Assembly: GCF_000350485.1 (NCBI RefSeq)
Contig: NZ_AORV01000038.1
Span: forward strand, 21,292 to 85,291
Direction: 5' to 3'
From: Ruminiclostridium cellobioparum subsp. termitidis CT1112
GTDB lineage: Bacteria; Bacillota; Clostridia; Acetivibrionales; DSM-1351
Length of the DNA: 64,000 bases
Shown here: in pieces, positions 1-8,448 of the stretch
Position numbering within the stretch: position 1 is the first letter of the stretch
How the letters are laid out: each line of letters begins with the position of its first letter
The notes under the pieces: generated by a model
The model's input: the letters and a program-made list of their open reading frames with translations, nothing else
Told to the model about the DNA's origin: nothing
Databases searched by the model: none
Made by a program: the position numbers and the translations under genes

Positions 1-290
1 CTGCCCAACCTTCTTCTCCCTCCTCTTTCTCATCAGCTTACTATCCACCTTGAATCCAATTGTACTCTTGTCAGGTAGTGGTACATTATTTTCAAATATC
101 CTCCCATATGATTCATCATTCTTGAAATTCCTAGTGCACCGAAGGCTCTCTGAACCTATGCATATATCGAGAAAGAATTTGGCTTACTCATTCCCTTGCT
201 CTACCGACAGCGTAAGCCATTTTATTGCAAGTTCTTTGTTCTTCGGTATGTCTTTTCCAATCTACCTGTATTCTTTTAGCACAAGACATA
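1..290 (-). pseudogene. Decayed C-terminus of a Sel1-repeat mobilisation (MobP3-like) protein
   Basis: Reading the minus strand from about 290 down to 1 gives one frame broken only by two stop codons. It reads like a Sel1 repeat (IGKDIPKNKELAIKWL, then LSVEQGNE). After it comes an RIFENNVPLPDKS segment and a basic VDSKLMRKRREKK tail. From memory, that order (Sel1 repeats, 'RIFxENxPL', then 'DSKLRRKxxEKK') is typical of the C-terminus of relaxase/mobilisation proteins of clostridial conjugative elements. The in-frame stops and lack of a start show it is dead, and it continues past the window edge. No neighbouring mobility gene remains intact. The family call is from motif memory only. Confidence 0.5.
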
Positions 291-318
291 AAAAAATGGC
301 TGATGCCGTGCGCAGCAA

Positions 319-352
319 AACCCCCTGGGAAGGTTAATCTTCCCAGGGGGTT
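319..352 (-). terminator. Rho-independent terminator of hflX
   Basis: A perfect 14-bp stem (319-332 with 339-352) closes a 6-nt loop and is followed by four Ts when read on the minus strand. It lies about 90 bp downstream of the hflX stop codon and points the right way for it. Confidence 0.7.
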
Positions 353-440
353 CGGCTAGCTAGAGTGAACAGCGGCAATATGAATCCATTGCATAAACTT
401 ATGCATAAATTTATTTTTTTAAAGCATGGTCTTATATTTA

Positions 441-1709
441 TTAGCCTTTAAAAGCAAACTCCTCAAACCGTTTATAATCACTTACCCTGCATTCCACAGT
501 GAGCAGTGTTCCGTCCTTCTCATAGCTCACCGCCTTAACATCTGCATTTTCATTAAAATACGCCACTATATTTCCCCGGTCATATGGGACCAGCATTTTA
601 TACTCCATATACTGTGTAAATACTTCTTTACCAATGAGCCCGACCAATTCTTCTATTCCCGAATCCTTTTTAGCTGAAATATATACCTTTCCATCCTCAA
701 TGCAGGGGATTGTCACATCGGTCAGATCAGCTTTATTGAATACAAGTATGGTTGGTATCTTATCGGCACCTATCTGCTTTAAAGTTTCATTAGTCACATT
801 GATCTGCTGAACAAAATTTGGGTTCGAACTGTCCACCACATGCAGGAGCAGATCCGCAGTCCTTACTTCTTCCAATGTTGAACGGAAGGCCTTGACCAGT
901 TCATGAGGCAATTTACTGATAAACCCTACGGTGTCGGATAACAAAAAGGCTTTCTTATCCGGCAGAGTAATATTTCTGACTGAAGTTTCCAAGGTAGCAA
1001 AGAGCATATCCTTTTCAAATACTTTTTTATCGGCATTCTTTTGATAAACCTCAACCAGCGCATTCATCAGCGTTGATTTGCCTGCATTCGTATAACCTAC
1101 CAATGCAACCGAAGGCAGTCCGGCTTTGTTTCTTTTGCTGCGCTGGGTATTCCTCTCATTTACAAGCAGCTCCAACTCTTTACTCAGCTCAGCTATTTTA
1201 GACTCTATCCTTCTCTTGTCGAGTTCCAGTTTTGTTTCTCCGGAGCCTCTATTTCTGAGACCGGAACCGCCTCCCTGCCTGCTCAGATTATCATTCAGGC
1301 CTTCCAGTCTGGGAAGCATAAATTTAAGCCGTGCCACTTCCACCTGAAGTTTCGCTTCCCGCGTTTTCGCTCTTTTTGCGAAGATTTCAATTATGAGCAT
1401 GGTTCTGTCAATTACCTCCCTCTCAAGCGAATCCTCCAAATTCCGCAGCTGGGACGGGGTGAGTTCATTGCTAAAAACAACAACATCCGCTTTTACTTCA
1501 TCAATCAGCAGCCTTACCTCTTTCACCTTGCCCGAGCCAATATGGTAAGCGGTATTAACTGCTTTTAAATTCTGCTCGACCACCCCTGCAATTTCCAGCT
1601 CACATGCAGCCGCTAAATTCTTAAGTTCTTCCATTGAGTCTTTAAAAAATGTCTGGTTATTTATATTTATACCTACTAAAAGTGCTCTTTGTTTTTGTAT
1701 CATAATCAA
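441..1709 (-). CDS. hflX: GTPase HflX (ribosome-splitting GTPase)
   Basis: This 422-residue protein is a full-length HflX. The N-terminal HflX domain contains the SNELTPSQLRNLE segment and a GSGLRNRGSGETKLELD glycine-rich helix cap. The G domain follows with G1 GYTNAGKST, G3 DTVGF, G4 NKAD and G5 SAK motifs. HflX binds the 50S subunit and splits stalled or hibernating ribosomes in the cytoplasm; that role is family knowledge. The gene has an AAGGAGCGATT-type ribosome-binding site before the ATG. A broken second copy of its middle part and 5' flank lies at about 4947-5500. The codons and base composition match the later core region, so this copy appears to be the native functional one. Confidence 0.95.
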   Translation of the reverse strand: MIMIQKQRALLVGININNQTFFKDSMEELKNLAAACELEIAGVVEQNLKAVNTAYHIGSGKVKEVRLLIDEVKADVVVFSNELTPSQLRNLEDSLEREVIDRTMLIIEIFAKRAKTREAKLQVEVARLKFMLPRLEGLNDNLSRQGGGSGLRNRGSGETKLELDKRRIESKIAELSKELELLVNERNTQRSKRNKAGLPSVALVGYTNAGKSTLMNALVEVYQKNADKKVFEKDMLFATLETSVRNITLPDKKAFLLSDTVGFISKLPHELVKAFRSTLEEVRTADLLLHVVDSSNPNFVQQINVTNETLKQIGADKIPTILVFNKADLTDVTIPCIEDGKVYISAKKDSGIEELVGLIGKEVFTQYMEYKMLVPYDRGNIVAYFNENADVKAVSYEKDGTLLTVECRVSDYKRFEEFAFKG

Positions 1710-1792
1710 TCGCTCCTTCGATATGCTAAAATAAATACTTTATAGCACGGAGTCATGATTTCACTTTTTCCATTGATATTGGAGGCTACGTC

Positions 1793-1945
1793 ACAAACCG
1801 TGCCTTAGATTCTGATTCTTATATAAAAAGCGGTAATCCGGATTCTCATTTTAAACGCCTCCCTCCACAACGTTTCGGGGTACTTTTCAGCCCTTAAAAC
1901 ATAGTTAACTGTCTGTTGGATTCCTGTATTCGAACAACGGAATAA
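1793..1945. repeat. Direct repeat copy A (partner at 5352-5500)
   Basis: This block upstream of hflX shares long near-identical runs with 5352-5500 (for example the GTTGGATTCCTGTATT core). The two copies are in the same orientation about 3.5 kb apart and bracket the FunZ-like ATPase gene together with the hflX segments. Confidence 0.85.
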
Positions 1946-2118
1946 ATATGAAAAGGCCGCAAATGAACAAAATTCACCTGCAGCCTTATTTTTTATCACC
2001 AAAATCGAAAAATGTACCGAAAAAGACATGAATGATGTATTAATTACACTTACATCTGACGAATCTCGGAATGGTAATATTAAAAGCAAGTATGATGTTC
2101 TTTACAAGAATCCATAAA
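1900..2118 (+). pseudogene. C-terminal gene fragment, unidentified
   Basis: A plus-strand frame open from about 1905 to a TAA at 2116-2118 reads like genuine coding sequence (for example NKYEKAANEQNSPAALFF, then DVLITLTSDESRNGNIKSKY). It has no start codon and no ribosome-binding site. The first part lies inside the block that is repeated near 5400-5500. It looks like the 3' end of a lost gene. I do not recognise the family. Confidence 0.3.
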
Positions 2119-2166
2119 ATAAGGTACATAAACAGACCTGCTGAAAGGTCGATTACCTTATTTTTT
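2116..2166 (+). terminator. Probable rho-independent terminator
   Basis: An AAAATAAGGTA / TACCTTATTTT stem with a nested GACC/GGTC hairpin is followed by a run of six or more Ts on the plus strand. It directly follows the gene fragment ending at 2118, so it probably served that lost gene. Confidence 0.6.
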
Positions 2167-2292
2167 ATTTAGTTTTGATTAAACTAAATTGCGTATTCTG
2201 ATAAAGAAAATCCTCACTCTTAACACCTCAATTTCTTTTTATTTTATTTAATTATAACATGAGATTGGCCGGTTATCAATTTATAAAATCCA

Positions 2293-2650
2293 TTAGTAAA
2301 ACAATTCTACATGTTGCCTTGAACGATGAAAGCTAAAAATCAAATACTCATTTTCATATGTTAATCCAAATATCTCAGTAGCATAACCTATAGACATAGG
2401 TATAATCACATTGGACTTGTTCTCCTTCACTGGAATATAATAACCCTCATTTTTCCTTCTTAATTCAGGCAGTTGTAATGACCTCTATAAGATAATACCA
2501 TATTTTCCTGCAATAGAGTATGAGGAAACGATTAGTCCCGTCCTCTCACAACTAAAAAGCATTATAGCGAAGCTACAATATCGTGTCATTTCCATCAGGA
2601 TTTTTAATATTGAGAAGTCAATACCTTCAAGGCAAATCTTTCGAAGGTTC
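2293..2650 (-). pseudogene. Decayed protein-coding remnant, unidentified
   Basis: On the minus strand, a frame ending at a TAA (2293-2295) reads like a protein C-terminus (GYYIPVKENKSNVIIPM, then ATEIFGLTYENEYLIF). It is interrupted upstream by one stop codon near 2490, beyond which coding-like sequence continues toward about 2600. There is no start codon or ribosome-binding site. Together with the short open frame at 2658-2864, it suggests that the 2.3-2.9 kb interval is gene debris. I do not recognise the family. Confidence 0.3.
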
Positions 2651-2968
2651 TTTAACCTCAATGCCTAATACCATATCCGTTGTACTCTGCATCAGCGTCC
2701 GTAACTCTGAATTCGAATCCTTGATATGCATTTAATGTCTGCAGCATAAACCCTTCATCGTAACTCCTGACGATACAGTTAGTGGTTTCATCTCTTTTTC
2801 CGAACAAGATTTTCAATGCAGTGCGTCTCACTGTGATCCACGTTGACATCTGCGCCAAAAACATCTCGATACAAATCAGCGAGTTGGTTCGGGGTAGACG
2901 ATGTAATGTTGATGCAAACCCATATTCAAGTACTAATTTTTTGGTATTTTAGAGACCTAACTCTTTGA

Positions 2969-4516
2969 TTACCTTCTATTAGAGTAATTTGATGTATGCA
3001 ACCCTTTCCAAAACCCCGGATGTATTTGGATTTTTAGATCTCTATTAAAAGTTGATCTATCGTTTCTAATGACAGAAAAATATTCCGTATAACCCTTTTT
3101 ATATCTATTTTTATAATCGTATGTGTTATTAGTTGTATAGTTAACATTGTGAATTATAGCCATACTGTAAAGGTATTTTAATAATTCTTCTGCTTCCATC
3201 TCAATTTTATCCTCGAAGTTTTTAAATTGGCTTTTGAAAGCTGTTAATGGGAATGACTGAGACCCCATTAATCTCAAAAACTCATAAAGTGTATCAATTC
3301 TTTTAACCTTTACGCCTATTTCATTTTCTACTTCAGAAAGCAGCCATAAGGAATATTCTTTCTCAGCATTATTAACTGTCCTATGGTAGAGGTTACCAGT
3401 GCTTTTAACTTCATCTTGAATTTTAATACAGAATTGAACAAGATCCCTAGGTCTATGAAAAGTCCTATGGATTAAATATTTAAAAATATTTATGGGCCTT
3501 CCATTATCCTCCATACGTATAACTTTACTGTCAAAAATAGTTGAAAATGCATTCCTTTCATCAATAGAACGAATTGAAGAACTTATTCTCTTATTAATCA
3601 CTTGTATTAGCCTTGGGTTTTGCCAATCATCTTTATTCACGATAGACCAATTTAGATTTAATTTGTATCTATCCCATCTGGCACTTTCCGAATCAAATGC
3701 ATTTATTGAATAAAATATATCTGATCTTAAATATGCAATTACTTTCGAATCTTTAATATTTTTAGAACGAAAGGTTTGGTTAATATCATAAATAACTTTA
3801 AACAAACTAATAATTGCTTGATGATAATTATTAAAGTCCTGTAATTGGTTGTAATTATCATCCAATTGGTCAAACTGTATGATAAATCTATTGCTACCCG
3901 AATACTTAATTAAATAATTAATAATTAAATTTTCCAATCGCCTATTTATTTTAGTTATGTTATCAAGTTCATCATTTAAAGTTTTATTACATGATTTTTC
4001 CGTTTGTCCAGTAACATACTTAATCGATATACCTGTTGAGCTTTTATCAGCAATTGTAGTAATTTGTTTATGCAAATCAACTAAATCCTCGCCAAAAACA
4101 TAATCAACGTATGATTTCATTTCTTTAAACTCGTCATTTATCGTAGCAAGTTCATCTCTAACGATTAAAGATGCAAATTCAGATAATATTATGTTATTCC
4201 ATATACTCTGGTACTGGTTTGGTTTTGAGAAATTATCATCACTCAGTTTTAAAAGTTTTTCAAATGGAAAAGTTTTAAATGATAAATTTGAAATTAAACA
4301 TCCATGTATTACCGATTGGGTTTGAATCCATTTATATATTGCTGATTTACCAGTACCTTTTCTGCCAATAATGTAAAATGTATTTTCTTCAATTATCTTC
4401 TGCCAATAGTTATCATCAAGAAAGTATTTTTCCAAGTTAGCATCATATAAACCATCTATATCGCCAAAATCAACCTTTTGTATATTTTCTACTAGGTATT
4501 TTTCTATTCCTCTCAT
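2969..4516 (-). CDS. FunZ-like / Sll1717-type P-loop ATPase
   Basis: The 515-residue protein has a Walker A motif at residues 51-58 (GRKGTGKS) and a Walker B-like hydrophobic strand ending in acidic residues at 211-220 (FIIQFDQLDD). There is no recognisable transmembrane segment. The N-terminal layout, with 'GLYDANLEKYFLDDNYW' just before the P-loop, matches FunZ / Sll1717-family ATPases as I remember them. These are uncharacterised STAND/AAA-like proteins often found in islands. The gene is much more AT-rich than nearby genes and sits alone between the two hflX copies, which suggests acquisition. A mobile-element or defence role is inference only. An ATG start with a GGAGGATAAAATGA upstream sequence supports this start. 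Confidence 0.75.
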   Translation of the reverse strand: MRGIEKYLVENIQKVDFGDIDGLYDANLEKYFLDDNYWQKIIEENTFYIIGRKGTGKSAIYKWIQTQSVIHGCLISNLSFKTFPFEKLLKLSDDNFSKPNQYQSIWNNIILSEFASLIVRDELATINDEFKEMKSYVDYVFGEDLVDLHKQITTIADKSSTGISIKYVTGQTEKSCNKTLNDELDNITKINRRLENLIINYLIKYSGSNRFIIQFDQLDDNYNQLQDFNNYHQAIISLFKVIYDINQTFRSKNIKDSKVIAYLRSDIFYSINAFDSESARWDRYKLNLNWSIVNKDDWQNPRLIQVINKRISSSIRSIDERNAFSTIFDSKVIRMEDNGRPINIFKYLIHRTFHRPRDLVQFCIKIQDEVKSTGNLYHRTVNNAEKEYSLWLLSEVENEIGVKVKRIDTLYEFLRLMGSQSFPLTAFKSQFKNFEDKIEMEAEELLKYLYSMAIIHNVNYTTNNTYDYKNRYKKGYTEYFSVIRNDRSTFNRDLKIQIHPGFWKGLHTSNYSNRR

Positions 4517-4946
4517 TCATTTTATCCTCCATTAGCATCATAATCTTAATAAAGTAATTCTATGTACAATTACAAAATCCTCTATTTTTCACCAGTAAAT
4601 ATGTGATCTAAAGTACGTTTGTTTATAAATAGTTAAAGCTTCATTTCCAGATCCGTAATGGAGACAATACCACTATCTGACCGATGGTTATCTATTAACA
4701 AAAGTATGAATCTATAAAAATGGTAGCACCCGTTACCAAAACCGTTCAGCTTGTAGAAAATATACCGTTCGCTATACTTCAGTAAAAATTTCAAGATCTT
4801 TAGCCGACCACCAAGTACGTTCTCCTTTTAAGGTATAACTCATCCTTTCGCTCTTTACAATTTATTCTGTAGCAGTAACACCTTACAATGCCTTAGTCTT
4901 GCTAAATAACAGACCAAAAAGAAAGTAATTTTGCATATCCGCGACA

Positions 4947-5500
4947 GCATCAGCGTTAATTTGCCTGCATTCGTATAATCTACCAATGCAACCGAAGGCA
5001 GGCTGACTTTGTTTCTTTTGCTGCGCTGGGTATTCCTCTCATTTACAAGCAGTTCCAACTCTTTACTCAGCTCAGCTATTTTAGACTCTATCCTCCTCTT
5101 GTCGAGTTCCAGCTTTGTTTCTCCGGAGCCTTTATTTCTGAGACCAGAGCCACCTGTCTGCTTAGATTATCATTCAGGCCTTCCAGTCTGAGGAGCATAA
5201 ATTTAAGCCGTGCCACTTCCACCTGAAGTTTTGCTTCCCGCGTTTTCGCTCTTTTTGTGAAGATTTCAAGTATAAGCATAGTTCTGTCAATTATCTCCCT
5301 CTCAAGCGAATCCTCCAAATTCCGCAGCTGGGACGGGGTAAGTTCATTGCCGAGCCTTAGGTGCTGATTATTATATAAAAAACGGTACTCCAAATTCTCA
5401 TTTTAAACGCCTCCCTCCACAGAGTTTCTGGATACTTTTCAGCCCTTGAAACATAGTTAACTGTCCGTTGGATTCCTGTATTTAAACAGCGGAAAAAACA
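4947..5500 (-). pseudogene. Broken partial copy of hflX and its 5' flank
   Basis: Positions 4947-5352 repeat the middle of hflX (about 1064-1476) in the same orientation, with substitutions and a small frame-shifting deletion near 5160. Positions 5352-5500 repeat the region just upstream of hflX (about 1793-1945). The part coding the HflX N-terminus and its start (1477-1792) is missing, as is everything beyond the G1 motif. Two short open frames on the minus strand are pieces of it. It cannot make a working GTPase. The 4517-4946 stretch beside it holds only short broken frames. Confidence 0.9.
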
Positions 5501-5528
5501 TGTTGCCATGAACAAGCTACTTTGGGGT

Positions 5529-5563
5529 ACAAAAAACCCTCGACAGAAAACCTGTCAAGGGTT
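5529..5563 (-). terminator. Terminator of the AraC-type regulator gene
   Basis: A stem of about 12 bp (AACCCTCGACAG with CTGTCAAGGGTT, one mismatch) is followed on the minus strand by six Ts. It lies 20 bp past the stop codon of the minus-strand regulator. Its sequence is nearly the same as the hairpin at 21714-21742 at the far end of the nif block. Confidence 0.8.
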
Positions 5564-5583
5564 AACCAGAATTAGTAGTAATT

Positions 5584-6543
5584 TTAAATATTTTGGCCGC
5601 CTTCACCTTTATACTCCCGAATTGGAATTCCTTCAATATAGCCACGTGCTCCTATTGGAGCAAGCTGAAATCTCGGACCGTCGTTTGGTGCCCAATCCCA
5701 TCCGAAATGTTTTGGATTGTAGCGCTTGACAGCATTCCATACGGTGCTTATTACTTCACCGAACTTTTCATCCTCAAACGGTTCACTTTGAAAAACCATA
5801 TATTTGCAGGCGGGTAAATCTATAATATCAAAACCGTCGGGAATTTCCCCGGAAAAATCAACAGGAACTTCGACCCCCTGGCAATATTCCGATGTGCCCG
5901 GCACACGCATGTTTTCGGGCAGCCAGACACCAATTGATTCCTGCAAAGCGCCCTTAATGCTTTCAAGAATCCCCCACACATCGCAGCCAACCTCTTCACA
6001 ATAGGCAAAGTATTCTGCAGCCCTTATTCCCCGTTTTAATATGAGCTTACGTTTCGGTCTTTCGATAACCTGCGTAAAAACAACCATATCAGACATAACT
6101 TCCTTTCCTCCTTCAAATAACTTATAGTAATCACGGATTGGGTAGTAGGAAAATAATCGCAGCGGGGGTGCCCTTTTGCGGTATTCTTGCGGAGTTATGG
6201 CGAACTCGCGGGAAAAAGCTTTGGTGAAGCCCTCGTGGGAGCCAAATGCAGACTCCAATGCAATGTCGAGTATGCTTGTGCTGGTATCCCGTAATTTTTT
6301 GGCTGCCGCTGACAATCTGACCATTCGGAGATACTCAACGGGTGTTTTCCCCATCAGCTCGGAAAAAGCGCGCAAAGAGTGCCAGGGCGAATACATCGCA
6401 GCTTTAGCCAGGTCCTGTAGAGTTATTTCCTCACGGTAATGCGCCATGATATATTCCTGCATTCGCTGTACAGCATTTATTTTTTCCCAATTGCTTAACA
6501 TTTCTACCACCTGAAGAAAGTCTAACATATCCGGGGCAATCAT
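5584..6543 (-). CDS. AraC-family regulator with GyrI-like ligand domain
   Basis: The 319-residue protein has an N-terminal AraC-type double helix-turn-helix at about residues 22-125 (EITLQDLAKAAMYSPWHSLRAF, then ILDIALESAFGSHEGFTKAF and the 'TPQEYRKR' end). A GyrI-like/Bacterial SCP2-type effector-binding domain covers roughly 150-310 (IDLPACKYMVFQSEPF, GWDWAPNDGPRF). This order is common in AraC regulators that sense small hydrophobic or cationic ligands. The gene is divergent from nifH with a 331-bp shared intergenic region, and shares its GC-rich composition with the nif genes. It is therefore a candidate regulator of the cluster; that is inference. Family membership is secure. Confidence 0.88.
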   Translation of the reverse strand: MIAPDMLDFLQVVEMLSNWEKINAVQRMQEYIMAHYREEITLQDLAKAAMYSPWHSLRAFSELMGKTPVEYLRMVRLSAAAKKLRDTSTSILDIALESAFGSHEGFTKAFSREFAITPQEYRKRAPPLRLFSYYPIRDYYKLFEGGKEVMSDMVVFTQVIERPKRKLILKRGIRAAEYFAYCEEVGCDVWGILESIKGALQESIGVWLPENMRVPGTSEYCQGVEVPVDFSGEIPDGFDIIDLPACKYMVFQSEPFEDEKFGEVISTVWNAVKRYNPKHFGWDWAPNDGPRFQLAPIGARGYIEGIPIREYKGEGGQNI

Positions 6544-6697
6544 CTCTTGACCTAAATTGCTTTCTTACCTTGGATGATTATATCACACTTCGTGCCTTCC
6601 CGGATTCAACCAAAATCAAAGGATAAATATGTGATTTCTCGTTAAATTAAACAAAAAATGGGGGTTCTGCATTGTATGGATTCGACAATATGATGTA

Positions 6698-6726
6698 TTG
6701 AATTGCTCTTGGCGGGCCTCTATAAT
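6698..6726 (+). promoter_or_regulatory. Sigma-A promoter of the nif operon
   Basis: TTGAAT (6698-6703) and TATAAT (6721-6726) are separated by exactly 17 bp, a near-consensus sigma-A promoter. No sigma-54 (-24/-12 GG/GC) element or NifA-type upstream site is visible. Transcription should begin near 6733 and give a leader of about 140 nt before nifH. Confidence 0.75.
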
Positions 6727-6732
6727 TAAATC

Positions 6733-7693
<961 letters not shown>

Positions 7694-7711
7694 GAGGAGG
7701 AGAAGACTACT

Positions 7712-8035
7712 ATGCTATTAGTAAGAGCGATTGTAAGACCGGAGAAATCGGGAGCAGTTATGAGCGAGCTGGCGGCGGCGGGCTTCCCCGCCATTACCAA
7801 AATGGACGTGTTCGGGCGTGGAAAGCAAAAGGGTATTACCGTGGGTGAGATCACCTATGATGAAATCCCAAAAGATATGCTGCTGGTGGTATGCAACGAT
7901 GAGGATAAGGACGATTTGGTAAAAATCATTATACGCACCGCCAGAACCGGTCAGGGAACCTTCGGAGACGGGCGTATCTTCGTATCGACTGTGGAATCCG
8001 CTTACACCATCAGCACCGGCGCATCCGGGCTGTAA
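7712..8035 (+). CDS. nifI1: PII-family nitrogenase regulator NifI1
   Basis: The 107-residue GlnB/PII-like protein has the typical beta-alpha-beta start (LLVRAIVRPEKSGAVMSELAAAGFPAITKMDVFGRGKQKGI), a short T-loop without a uridylylation tyrosine context, and the C-terminal GQGTFGDGRIFVS strand. NifI1 acts with NifI2 to bind NifDK and block nitrogenase when ammonium is plentiful, with 2-oxoglutarate relieving the block; that mechanism is known from methanogens. A GAGGAGGAGA ribosome-binding site precedes it. It lies between nifH and nifI2 in the same operon. Confidence 0.93.
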   Translation: MLLVRAIVRPEKSGAVMSELAAAGFPAITKMDVFGRGKQKGITVGEITYDEIPKDMLLVVCNDEDKDDLVKIIIRTARTGQGTFGDGRIFVSTVESAYTISTGASGL

Positions 8036-8050
8036 GGGAGGTGCTTTGTA

Positions 8051-8434
8051 TTGCGAGAAATCATGTGTTTTATTCGTACCAATAAGGTCAACCTCACAAA
8101 AAGGGCGTTGGCAGACAACGGTTTCCCCGCCTTTACCTGCCGGAAATGTCTTGGGCGCGGAAAAAAGAGCATTGATCCGGATTTGTTAAGGACTGTCTTG
8201 GCGGAGGGAGAACTTCCGCTGAACACAATCGGGGAGAATCTGACTGAGGCCACACGGTTGATTGCCAAACGCTTCTTTACGCTGATTGTGGATGACAAGG
8301 ATGTACAAAAAGTGGTTGATACCATTATCGCCGCCAACCAAACCGGTAACCCGGGTGACGGCAGGATTTTTGTATTACCCATTCTGGAAGCCTATACGGT
8401 CAGAAGCGGAGAGCCGACCGTGGAGGCATATTAA
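8051..8434 (+). CDS. nifI2: PII-family nitrogenase regulator NifI2
   Basis: This 127-residue PII-like protein is the second member of the NifI pair. It is longer than NifI1 in its T-loop region (IDPDLLRTVLAEGELPLNTI), which is the hallmark of NifI2, and ends with PGDGRIFVLPILEAYTVRSGE. I chose a TTG start at 8051 because GGAGGT lies 8 nt upstream and MREIMCFIR matches the usual NifI2 N-terminus. An ATG at 8063 would remove the first strand. It sits 15 bp after nifI1 and 14 bp before nifD. It should form heteromeric complexes with NifI1 to gate NifDK activity. Confidence 0.92.
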   Translation: MREIMCFIRTNKVNLTKRALADNGFPAFTCRKCLGRGKKSIDPDLLRTVLAEGELPLNTIGENLTEATRLIAKRFFTLIVDDKDVQKVVDTIIAANQTGNPGDGRIFVLPILEAYTVRSGEPTVEAY

Positions 8435-8448
8435 GGGGGTGGTTGACA

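Noticed and set aside
50..337. A 95-residue plus-strand open frame at the left edge
   Set aside because: It is the antisense of the Sel1-type remnant, its end runs into a terminator hairpin, and it has no ribosome-binding site.
1805..2089. A 94-residue minus-strand open frame upstream of hflX
   Set aside because: It lies in the repeated block, has no ribosome-binding site, and the opposite strand reads more like coding sequence.
2658..2864. A 68-residue minus-strand frame
   Set aside because: It looks partly coding but has no start signals or recognised motif and sits among gene debris, so I treat it as a probable remnant only.
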